Position numbers and translations under genes: made by a program
Notes under the pieces: model-generated
The model's input: only the letters and a program-made list of their open reading frames with translations
The model's database searches: none
Told to the model about the DNA's origin: nothing
NCBI GenBank assembly: GCA_030648615.1
Contig: JAUSHJ010000039.1
Coordinates: forward strand, 1 to 33,570
Direction of reading: 5' to 3'
Length of the DNA: 33,570 bases
DNA from: Microcaldota archaeon
Lineage (GTDB): Archaea > Micrarchaeota > Micrarchaeia > Anstonellales > Bilamarchaeaceae
In this document: positions 9,821-17,921 of the stretch, piece by piece
Layout: each line of letters begins with the position of its first letter
Numbering within the stretch: the stretch's first letter is position 1

Positions 9821-10382
9821 TTTTCTTAGATTTCTTTTTTAATTTTCCAACAGATTTCTTCATGGTCTTTTTCACGGATTTTTTAGAACTAGTATTTTTA
9901 ACAGATTTTGTTTTAGCAAAATTTTTAATTAATTTCTTAACTATTTTTTTAGTAGAGTTTGTTTTAACTAATTTTTTTGTTTTTTCAGATATTCTTCCAA
10001 TTAGAGATTTCTCCGTACTTTCTATATTACCTAAATAAACAGAGAGCAATCTGCCAACAACATCATTCCAATTAATTTCACTATGCTGCTGCATTCTTGC
10101 ATATAAATCCTGCGGCAGATTAAGTGGAAATGATGACAGTGAACCTAGAATATTTTTCTTCTGCCCGTAATCAAGTTTTATGATACCTTCTGTTTCCATG
10201 AACTTGATTATTTCTACTACTTTTTGCTGACCCAAACCAGCTTGTTTTGAAATTTCTAGAATACTTTTTTTACCATCTATGAGCTTATAGACTTTTACTC
10301 CGCCGTCCCCATAGTGATCTGAAATAGTTTTTGAAGCCCAACTTGAATCTCCCAGCATATTTACCACAGCTACATTAACCAT
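9810..10382 (-). CDS. Winged-helix protein with a Lys-rich histone-H1-like C-terminal tail
   Basis: KVYKLIDGKKSILEISKQAGLGQQKVVEIIKFMETEGIIKL is wHTH-like. The C-terminus is KKSVKKTMKKSVGKLKKKSKKTKR. Start overlaps the thyX stop by 8 nt. Confidence 0.75.
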   Translation of the reverse strand: MVNVAVVNMLGDSSWASKTISDHYGDGGVKVYKLIDGKKSILEISKQAGLGQQKVVEIIKFMETEGIIKLDYGQKKNILGSLSSFPLNLPQDLYARMQQHSEINWNDVVGRLLSVYLGNIESTEKSLIGRISEKTKKLVKTNSTKKIVKKLIKNFAKTKSVKNTSSKKSVKKTMKKSVGKLKKKSKKTKR

Positions 10383-11994
10383 ACTTCTTTTTTAATTCTT
10401 CCAGTTTCTTATCTAACTTCTTTTCTGATTCCAAACGTTCAAAATCATAGCTTTTCATGTCCATAAAATTGAAATGCTTGCCGATCATCGGATGCACTTT
10501 GTTGATTTCTGTAAACATCTCCTGTGCCACTTTCCTATAGTCTATGTGTCCCTGCTGCATGCTCCTTAGCTCGCACATGTGTATGGCTTCCCTTGCATTC
10601 AGTTTAATATTCCAGCGAATTTTATAAGCGAGTGGAACGACATACTGGGCTTGCTCCGGAAGTTTTTCCGCAATCTTCTCATATGTTTGCTTTGCAATGT
10701 CCATTGCATTTTTGAACTCAGACTCAAAACCGGCTTCGATTAACTCTGGAGGCAGAGTATAACCATGCTTAGTACTAAGCTGTTGCCGTGTTTGTGTCAA
10801 AACTCTATGGCGATGGAGATCTCTATAAGCACCAAAATTTGCAAGAATATCAAATGTGTAATAAGCATGTTCAAATGCCCTGCCGGGTTTATGCCGCCTA
10901 TTTCCGCGTTTACCTAAATAGGATGACACTAAATCATCTTTATCCTGAGCACCCATGTTTCTCGCTATTATCAGACATTGTTCCATGGAAAGATCAGAAT
11001 ATTGATAGAGAATTGCAGCTGATATTTTTTCATCTGCATCTTTGTCATAGTCAACTAGAGTAACTTCACGATCATTGTCATGCTTAAATCCTGCAAGAGT
11101 TGTTTCCACTTTTTTTCTTGTTTCATTAGAAGTAGCAGTCCAATATTCCTGCATTGACTGACCATATTTATCATTTGCTCTTTTTACGAATGATGGAATA
11201 ACTTTTGCTAATTCTTCTTGAAGCATTTTTGCAATCTGTTTTGACTCTGCTAAATTACTGGCATAAAGCTTTGTTAGAAGATACTCATATGCTCTTCCGT
11301 CTCCGAAGAAACCCATATTCGTAAGAGTAGATGCCGGAAGCAAACCACGAAGAACGTCACAGGTCTTTGCCCTTATTGTAGAGTTATATGCACGATCACT
11401 GACTTCGGCGGTCTTAGGATATTTGTCCATAAAATATTTTGACATTTTTTCGATTAGTTTTGCGTATGTTTCGAATAACAAATCACAAGTCTTAACATAA
11501 TTATCAGCAAATTCACTTTGCATTATTGTTGGTTCTTCATAATACTGCCATTTACCATTGACTTTCTGGTCAAAATAGACATATCGCGTGGATTTTTCCA
11601 GAGGACTTAAACCTAGTCTTGAATCCTGAAGTATTTTAGTAGCAATATTAGAAACTTGCTCAATGGCAACATGTGCACCAGCTAATTCAGCAACACTGTC
11701 GTCTCCGTAGCCTACCAAAACACGATCGTAAAATTCCTCTGCTTTTTTTATTGCAACCACTTGCTCAGTACCACTATCAGTTTGATGATTGACAATTTCC
11801 TTGAATCCCATATCTTTGTTTAAGATAAATTCTTCAAGTAATACACGTCGCAATGATTTCGTAGTTCTAGAGTAACGAGAGAACAGAGCACCTTTCACTA
11901 CTTCTGGGAGATTAACTAGTGCAAATATCGGCTTATCAAGATTAGTCATGAATGGTGCGAGTATTTTTTCTTCGTCTGGTGTAAATTCTCCCAT
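10375..11994 (-). CDS. thyX: Long two-domain FAD-dependent thymidylate synthase ThyX
   Basis: GYGDDSVAELAGAHVAIEQVSNIATKILQDSRLGLSPLEKSTRYVYF in the N-terminal half; YRDLHRHRVLTQTRQQLSTKHGY in the C-terminal half. Length of 539 aa matches the long ThyX form. Confidence 0.85.
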   Translation of the reverse strand: MGEFTPDEEKILAPFMTNLDKPIFALVNLPEVVKGALFSRYSRTTKSLRRVLLEEFILNKDMGFKEIVNHQTDSGTEQVVAIKKAEEFYDRVLVGYGDDSVAELAGAHVAIEQVSNIATKILQDSRLGLSPLEKSTRYVYFDQKVNGKWQYYEEPTIMQSEFADNYVKTCDLLFETYAKLIEKMSKYFMDKYPKTAEVSDRAYNSTIRAKTCDVLRGLLPASTLTNMGFFGDGRAYEYLLTKLYASNLAESKQIAKMLQEELAKVIPSFVKRANDKYGQSMQEYWTATSNETRKKVETTLAGFKHDNDREVTLVDYDKDADEKISAAILYQYSDLSMEQCLIIARNMGAQDKDDLVSSYLGKRGNRRHKPGRAFEHAYYTFDILANFGAYRDLHRHRVLTQTRQQLSTKHGYTLPPELIEAGFESEFKNAMDIAKQTYEKIAEKLPEQAQYVVPLAYKIRWNIKLNAREAIHMCELRSMQQGHIDYRKVAQEMFTEINKVHPMIGKHFNFMDMKSYDFERLESEKKLDKKLEELKKKYG

Positions 11995-12069
11995 GATTTT
12001 GCCTCGTTAGTTAGATTGTTAGAAGTTGATATTACTATTTAGGGAGGAAGTTTAAAATAAGTGTGGGGT

Positions 12070-12531
12070 TTACTTGGATACCCCAAGTGTAGTACAAATA
12101 AATTCGTGGACTAACTGATTTGTTTCTTTAGTAACTGAACGAGAAGAATCCGCACCGATTCTTTCTTTCACCACGGATTTAAAATACTCATAAAGCTCCG
12201 GCAAACCAAAGCGAACGTGACTAGCCCTTAATTGCCGCGGGGATTGGATATGATCAAGTATCATAACCCTGTCAGCATGATCCATCGGCAGTAGCAATTG
12301 CTTAAAAAGCCAGGTTAGGGCATCTGCTCGAAGAGATTCGCTTTCCCGATAATCCTTAAGAGTATACTGTTGAAACGAACGAGTGGCGACATGACCTTCG
12401 GTGCCCAATGATTTTAACGCACTGGCAAACGTTATAAACGCAGGATGTTCCATTATGCGACGAACAGTAACTTCGTCTTTCGCGTCTATCTGGATTGTTA
12501 TTCTTACCCTTGGCGCAACAGTATGTTTCAT
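12070..12531 (-). CDS. Uncharacterised protein
   Basis: 153 aa ORF; TTTATAAA at about 12556-12563, roughly 28 nt upstream. Confidence 0.6.
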   Translation of the reverse strand: MKHTVAPRVRITIQIDAKDEVTVRRIMEHPAFITFASALKSLGTEGHVATRSFQQYTLKDYRESESLRADALTWLFKQLLLPMDHADRVMILDHIQSPRQLRASHVRFGLPELYEYFKSVVKERIGADSSRSVTKETNQLVHEFICTTLGVSK

Positions 12532-12640
12532 AGATGAACATGTGTCTAAAAATGTTTATAAACGAATAAGTCGAAGGCAAAAATTAAATAACTGATTGAT
12601 AGCTAACGTTAATAAACATAACTAGACACATTCAATAGGT

Positions 12641-13237
12641 ATGAGATTGTGTGAAAGGACTAGAACAGAATATTTGGTTAGAGCAATACAAGCACCGATA
12701 ACTACTAAACTCATGATTGAAGACATAAGAAAACTTCCGCCACTTGGATTTCATGGCAAAAGTGCGAAAATCCTTGAATATTTAGAAGATGGAAGCAGCT
12801 ACAACGCAAATTTCATAGTTATATCTCCTGAAACAATTAGATCTCAGAGCATAGATGAATTTCTAAACGGACTAGTAAATCATTTGAGATTTTCCTTTGC
12901 TTTTGCTTACATTTATGCAGAATATGATTTAGCAATAAGCGGATATATGAGTGTTGCAGAAAAGAATTTACCTATATTTTTGATTACCACTCCAAAAGAG
13001 CAACAAATTCAGCACAATATGCCATGGAGTACTATTGAGGTCAAAAAAGAGGATGTGAAAGTTGTCAAAGTAACTGATTTAGAGATGAGTGAGATCGCTA
13101 GAAAGACACTAGGAACTCCAATATCAAGTGAAGACCCGGATAGAAGGAGGATAGTAATTAGTGAAGAAATAATTCGCCTGCTTGTTCAAAAGATAATATT
13201 TGCGATAGAAGAAATTTGTACAGAATTGGGCATGTGA
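12641..13237 (+). CDS. Uncharacterised protein, first gene of a tightly packed cluster
   Basis: 198 aa ORF; TTAATAAA-like box about 28 nt upstream; followed after 5 nt by the next ATG. Confidence 0.6.
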   Translation: MRLCERTRTEYLVRAIQAPITTKLMIEDIRKLPPLGFHGKSAKILEYLEDGSSYNANFIVISPETIRSQSIDEFLNGLVNHLRFSFAFAYIYAEYDLAISGYMSVAEKNLPIFLITTPKEQQIQHNMPWSTIEVKKEDVKVVKVTDLEMSEIARKTLGTPISSEDPDRRRIVISEEIIRLLVQKIIFAIEEICTELGM

Positions 13238-13242
13238 TTATT

Positions 13243-14046
13243 ATGAAACTAATTACAAAATTAAAAGAAGCGAGAGAACGAATTGCAAAGAATCAAAATA
13301 AACAGGCAAAAACTAGACTATTAGAAGGAATAATAGAAAAAAGTGCTGGTAGACAGGTAGATTTTGAGCATTTGAATTTAGCATTGGCTGCCACTGCCAC
13401 AAGAACTAATGTCTATGCGACATTCACAAAAGGCGATGATAGAGCTATTTACGTTTTAGGTGATCTGGTCCAGACATTCGTTTTGAGCGAATACTTGATA
13501 TTTACAGCAATAAATCGCGAAAGTAATGCTAAGAGTAGATTTGGAAAAAGCCACACATTTGTGAATTTAAATCCAAAAACAATTGCAGTTTTCCTGGACA
13601 GATTGAACACCAGGCTTGATTTTATAAGAGATGAAAAAATAATAGCACAGCTACCATGTGAAGACATCGTACTGGCTACAATTACAGCGGATACAATAGC
13701 AGCAAGAATTGCCAGCGAAAGACTTAATGAACAGTTAGGTCGAGAAGTTGATCCAAGTTTACAATTAACAGTTCCACTGGTAACTTCTGAATTGCCAAAA
13801 ATAGCACTATTAAGACTTCTGGCAACCGAAGGTTTTGATGGGGTAGAAAAAGACGCACTACTAAGACTTTTAGGAATAGATCATGAAAACGAAGTAAACG
13901 AATTGAGTAATGATAGAATACGAGAAGCTGGAGCATATTTCTGTACTGTAAATCTTACATCTCAAGGTTACCCTGCACTTACTGAACTTATTTCAATTGA
14001 TGACGTACTGCAGTTAAGACGGGAAGTTTTTGGTGATATTAGATGA
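13243..14046 (+). CDS. Uncharacterised protein, probable divergent paralog of the next gene
   Basis: The track starts at 13216, inside the upstream gene. ATG 13243 (MKLITKLKEARERIAK) is preferred. Confidence 0.65.
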   Translation: MKLITKLKEARERIAKNQNKQAKTRLLEGIIEKSAGRQVDFEHLNLALAATATRTNVYATFTKGDDRAIYVLGDLVQTFVLSEYLIFTAINRESNAKSRFGKSHTFVNLNPKTIAVFLDRLNTRLDFIRDEKIIAQLPCEDIVLATITADTIAARIASERLNEQLGREVDPSLQLTVPLVTSELPKIALLRLLATEGFDGVEKDALLRLLGIDHENEVNELSNDRIREAGAYFCTVNLTSQGYPALTELISIDDVLQLRREVFGDIR

Positions 14047-14906
14047 ATTTAGCAGCAAGAGTACGAAAATTCAGAGAACAGACACGACCACCTAATCCAA
14101 TAAAACTGGGACTTGTTGAAAAACTAAGAAAGCTCAATGAAACTGGAAAAACAGTTATTGATGGGAAAACATTTTCTTTAGATAACATACGGGAACTAAC
14201 AAAACTACTTGCAATTATTTCCATTAGGCAACCATTGGTAGCATTGGTTACGCCACGAGAAAATGGAAAGATAGATTTTGTTGTTAGTGATTGTGCAGAT
14301 AGATTCTTTGTGGGATTAGGGGATCAGCAAATAGGAGTAAATACGCTAGTATCTTCTGAAAACAGTGGGGAGATAGAAACTACGTGTACCATGATAGGAT
14401 TTTCTTCAAAAACACTTAAATCCATGCCAATTTCCACCAACGTATTCTGTGAAAGTATTGAAAACGAAGTAAGGAATATGCCTAACCCGCTAATAGCAAA
14501 TGTGATAGCGAGTTTTGGTTTTGAAAAAGCATTCGATGCTACTGTTTGTGAGTATGTTTTAGGCGAGTATGCCTATGCAAAACTTGTTGGATTAGTTACA
14601 AGACCTGATGACTGGATAAAAAAATCAATAGCTGCTGCATATTCACCATATCCACAAATTAGTTTCCTTAAAATGTTGGAAACTTTAGATAATGAAACAA
14701 TAGCAATGATTTTACAAATGGAGGGAATCCGGTCTGTGGAAGAGGTTGTAACTATTGATAGGATAAAATTGAATGTAATTGCTGGCAATCTAACAGTGGC
14801 GATTTTGAACAGGTCAAGTTGTGAAATTCAAGATGTTTTAAATATCGTAGAGGCAGCACAAATAATAAACGGTGTATTTGGACAAATCGTCTGTGTTCCT
14901 TCCTAG
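14043..14906 (+). CDS. Uncharacterised protein, probable divergent paralog of 13243-14046
   Basis: ATGA stop/start overlap with the upstream gene; similar order of N-terminal basic segment, central beta-rich segment and C-terminal helical segment. Confidence 0.65.
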   Translation: MNLAARVRKFREQTRPPNPIKLGLVEKLRKLNETGKTVIDGKTFSLDNIRELTKLLAIISIRQPLVALVTPRENGKIDFVVSDCADRFFVGLGDQQIGVNTLVSSENSGEIETTCTMIGFSSKTLKSMPISTNVFCESIENEVRNMPNPLIANVIASFGFEKAFDATVCEYVLGEYAYAKLVGLVTRPDDWIKKSIAAAYSPYPQISFLKMLETLDNETIAMILQMEGIRSVEEVVTIDRIKLNVIAGNLTVAILNRSSCEIQDVLNIVEAAQIINGVFGQIVCVPS

Positions 14907-14936
14907 ATGATTGGATTGGGAGAAAAAGATGATTAA

Positions 14937-15422
14937 ATGAAACTAAAGAAAGCCTTGATTTTGCCACTGATAGCATTCACCACTCTCTTTGGTTGCACGT
15001 CTAATAAACCATTTCGCTACTCAGTACCCTATGGAATGAGAAGACCAATGAGGGAAGAAACCCGCATTCGACCTGAAACAGAAGGTAAACTAACTCCAGT
15101 AACATCTGCTAATTTTGAAGAACTGGTGCTAAACAGAAAAGGATATGTAATTGTTGACATCTGGCAGAATTATTGTCATCCTTGTGATGAATTAAAACTA
15201 GTATTAGAAAATTTAGCACGCAGATACCACAATGTGAGCTTTTTTACTTTTGCAGATAACTGGGACGATGATGACAGGGCAATTCGAAGATATGTAGATC
15301 TTAGTGCATTGACATTGCCAAGGGTACTTATTTTCAAAAATGGTGAATTTATAAGAGAAATTAACGGTGCTGAAGAAAGAAAATTACTGCCAGATATGAT
15401 AAAAAACTTCGCAAGAGAATAA
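14937..15422 (+). CDS. Lipobox-containing thioredoxin-fold protein
   Basis: MKLKKALILPLIAFTTLFGC lipobox; VIVDIWQNYCHPCDELKLVLENLARRY gives a CxxC active site (CHPC); cis-Pro context LTLPRVLIFKNGE. Confidence 0.85.
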   Translation: MKLKKALILPLIAFTTLFGCTSNKPFRYSVPYGMRRPMREETRIRPETEGKLTPVTSANFEELVLNRKGYVIVDIWQNYCHPCDELKLVLENLARRYHNVSFFTFADNWDDDDRAIRRYVDLSALTLPRVLIFKNGEFIREINGAEERKLLPDMIKNFARE

Positions 15423-15486
15423 GTCAATTTCCCGAAAATAACCGATTTTTCCCAAGATTTATAAACTTCTGAGAATTAGATAAACT

Positions 15487-15651
15487 ATGGATAAAAAATA
15501 TTTGGAATTGAAACTCCCAAACGGAGAAATTGTGTTGCATCTTTTAAGAAAAGAAGGTACCCCTCTTGAAAGGCTAAGAGCTACACTAGGACCAGTAAAA
15601 GGAGATGTTAGAAAAATAAAGAAAGAAATTCAGGATGGTTTCGAATCATGA
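15487..15651 (+). CDS. Small uncharacterised protein (54 aa), coupled to the epimerase gene
   Basis: Below the track's size cutoff. ATG...MDKKYLELKLPNGEIVLHLLRKEGTPLERLRATLGPVKGDVRKIKKEIQDGFES*. TTTATAA about 26 nt upstream; its stop overlaps the next ATG (ATGA at 15648-15651). Confidence 0.6.
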   Translation: MDKKYLELKLPNGEIVLHLLRKEGTPLERLRATLGPVKGDVRKIKKEIQDGFES

Positions 15652-16535
15652 AGATATACATAACCGGAGCATCCGGAAGACTCGGTCACGCAGTAATGAA
15701 GCTTTTGCCTAGTGCAATCTCAGTTAACCTTAGAGATGAGTCTCTAAACTTAAAAAAAACATTTTCTAATGCTACTCACGTAATTCATTTAGCCGCATCT
15801 TTAAATTTCGAAGACGCAAGAGAACTATGGAAATCTAATTATGAATTAACGAAACGAGTAGTTAACTCACTACCGAAGAATTGCAAAATAGTATATGCGA
15901 GTTCAATCAGTGTTTACGGAAAGAGACTTGTAGAAATACCAGCAACAGAGAAAACTCCCTGCCACCCTGACAGTGCATACGCAAAAAGCAAATATGCTGC
16001 TGAACAAGAAGTAATTAAGCATGGAAATTACGTTGCTCTGCGAATTGCTGCAATCTATGGCCCTGGATTCACTGATTATTTCAAGATGATTGATGTTCTT
16101 AGAAAAGGACATATGAGAATTATTGGAGATGGCAGCAACAGAGTGCCGTTTGTTCATGTAGAAGATGTTGCAAAGGCGATTAAGAACTCTCTTAATGCGA
16201 AGAGCGGAATTTATCTTTTGTCTGCTGACTCGATAACACAAAGAAAAACGTTCGAAATAGTTTCCAAAGAATTGGGAATTACAACTCCTATGAAAACTAT
16301 TAGTCCAGACATAGTTCATGCATTGTTAAAGATTACAAAAATAATTAGAAAACTAACTCATAAGGGTGAATTCCTTACTCCTGAGCATTTGAACATTTTG
16401 TCTAAAGATAGAGTATTTGATTGTTCTAAAGCAAAGAAGGAATTGAAATTTAAACCGAGAAAGACTGAGCGGGGAATTGGAGAAATGGTGAAGGAGTATT
16501 TGAGGGTGAAAAAGAGTATGTCTGTTGTGAAGTGA
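15648..16535 (+). CDS. NAD-dependent epimerase/dehydratase (extended SDR)
   Basis: MKIYITGASGRLGHAV; HVIHLAA; YASSISVYG; YAKSKYAAEQ; RIAAIYGPG; VPFVHVEDVAKAI. Confidence 0.9.
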   Translation: MKIYITGASGRLGHAVMKLLPSAISVNLRDESLNLKKTFSNATHVIHLAASLNFEDARELWKSNYELTKRVVNSLPKNCKIVYASSISVYGKRLVEIPATEKTPCHPDSAYAKSKYAAEQEVIKHGNYVALRIAAIYGPGFTDYFKMIDVLRKGHMRIIGDGSNRVPFVHVEDVAKAIKNSLNAKSGIYLLSADSITQRKTFEIVSKELGITTPMKTISPDIVHALLKITKIIRKLTHKGEFLTPEHLNILSKDRVFDCSKAKKELKFKPRKTERGIGEMVKEYLRVKKSMSVVK

Positions 16536-16580
16536 CATGTTTTCAAAAGTATGTCTGTTCTGAAACGACATGTTGTAAAT
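16515..16580. repeat. Two tandem 33-bp units (AGTATGTCTGTTSTGAARYGACATGTT...)
   Basis: 16515-16547 and 16548-16580 match at 27/33 positions. The first copy spans the end of the epimerase CDS. Confidence 0.75.
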
Positions 16581-16616
16581 GATGCTTACAAGAAGAGTTG
16601 GGAAATACACAATACT

Positions 16617-16712
16617 ATCATTCTAGCTAATGATTTGCTAAAATGATATGCATTCTAGTAAATGACTTTCTAAAATGATAGTCATTTCGTTCAATGAGTT
16701 TGACGAAATGAT
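16617..16712. repeat. Three tandem hairpin-forming units of 31, 32 and 33 nt between convergent genes
   Basis: ATCATTCTAGCTAATGATTTGCTAAAATGAT / ATGCATTCTAGTAAATGACTTTCTAAAATGAT / AGTCATTTCGTTCAATGAGTTTGACGAAATGAT. Confidence 0.75.
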
Positions 16713-16716
16713 ACTA

Positions 16717-17760
16717 TTATTGATAACAATAGGTTACGGTCATCTCGGATATGGTGATATATGACGAGTGATAAGAAATATTAGACTCACTTGTAAGAGA
16801 TATTGTAAAATCGCCATCCGCTGCAACATTAAGGCCATTAGAAGGATTTATGAGTTCGCTTCCTTGAAATGTAAGTGTTCTAGTTCGTTCACAACTGCTA
16901 GAAGCAAAATTTAGTGAGGTATTAATTGCATCTTCGACCGAAACTGCCCCCATACCATTAGTATTCATACCTATATATGAAACTGATAAACTTGCAATTG
17001 AATTGCGTAAATTAGTAAATAATACAGCAAATGACTCGTGAGCGCCAGAAGAACCAGAGATTGGACGACGTATACCAATATCAGGTTCACAAAAATTTCT
17101 ACTAGCAAAGTAAGAACAAGAATAATTCATATAACCGCGGGCGGTTAACCAATCAACATCTGGCACAATTGACGGAGTATTGCAATTGAATTCTATAGTC
17201 TTTGTCTCACAATTTCCTGTTGAACTCGTACCACCATCAGCTACTGTTCCACCGTCCGTACTAGTAGTACTACCTGCATCACCAGCGTCTCGTGTCTCGT
17301 GTCCAGCGTCTCCAGTTCTGCCGCCATCTGTCCTTGACCCTGCATCTCTTAAACCACTATCTACTTCGTTTGCATCGCATCTGCCAATTCTTGCATTGCA
17401 AGTAGTATCTTCTGGACAAGCGATTACCTCATGCGGATTCTTGCATGTTTCTTCTTCACAATAGTTGAGCGTATTACCTACGCACATGAAAGTTGGATTC
17501 CTTCTGGAAGTAGCATCAGTTTGACTATCAGCATCTCTAAATTCGCCATCATCTGGAGAAACGGTACTCCCAGCATCTGCTCTGGCAGAATTCGATTGTT
17601 TTATAGTAGAACTATCTCCACAACCAACAGCAGTCAATAGTGCAAAAGCACCAAGAGCAAACTTGTTTCTGCTAGCCTGTCGTGAACTTCGAGAAGTTGA
17701 ATTTGAAGTAGAAACTCTTGAACCAAATAGTTTAGTCATAAGACTCATATTAACACGCAT
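16717..17760 (-). CDS. Lipobox-containing surface protein with Asp/Ala/Gly-rich linkers and one Cys module
   Basis: FALGAFALLTAVGC lipobox; DAGSRTDGGRTGDAGHETRDAGDAGSTTSTDGG linker; CVGNTLNYCEEETCKNPHEVIACPEDTTCNARIGRC module; C-terminal beta-rich domain. Confidence 0.8.
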   Translation of the reverse strand: MRVNMSLMTKLFGSRVSTSNSTSRSSRQASRNKFALGAFALLTAVGCGDSSTIKQSNSARADAGSTVSPDDGEFRDADSQTDATSRRNPTFMCVGNTLNYCEEETCKNPHEVIACPEDTTCNARIGRCDANEVDSGLRDAGSRTDGGRTGDAGHETRDAGDAGSTTSTDGGTVADGGTSSTGNCETKTIEFNCNTPSIVPDVDWLTARGYMNYSCSYFASRNFCEPDIGIRRPISGSSGAHESFAVLFTNLRNSIASLSVSYIGMNTNGMGAVSVEDAINTSLNFASSSCERTRTLTFQGSELINPSNGLNVAADGDFTISLTSESNISYHSSYITISEMTVTYCYQ

Positions 17761-17921
17761 ATTAATTATATACCACAGTATTTATAAATCTAAGGTTTAT
17801 CCGAAGAAGCAACGTTAGAACCAATCTTCTTAAGTAATTGCAAAACGTATCTTATCTTAAAAATCACCAGCAAATATTTATAAGGATAAATTGATAACAG
17901 ATATTTAGCAAAGGCGATAAA

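Noticed and set aside
12060-12090. GGGGTTTACTTGGATACCCC hairpin as a terminator or regulatory element
   Set aside because: Short, alternative pairings compete, and much of it is the coding end of the 12070 gene; not convincing without RNA data.
13216-13242. Track start of the 13216 ORF
   Set aside because: It would begin inside the upstream gene; ATG 13243 follows directly after that gene's stop.
16515-16712. CRISPR array
   Set aside because: Units are contiguous, diverged and hairpin-like, without identical repeats separated by unique spacers, and no cas gene is nearby.
16717-17760. Bacterial contamination explaining the DAG-rich lipoprotein
   Set aside because: It has an archaeal-style TTTATAAA box upstream and similar composition to its neighbours, and shares a Cys module with the other surface protein, so it looks native.
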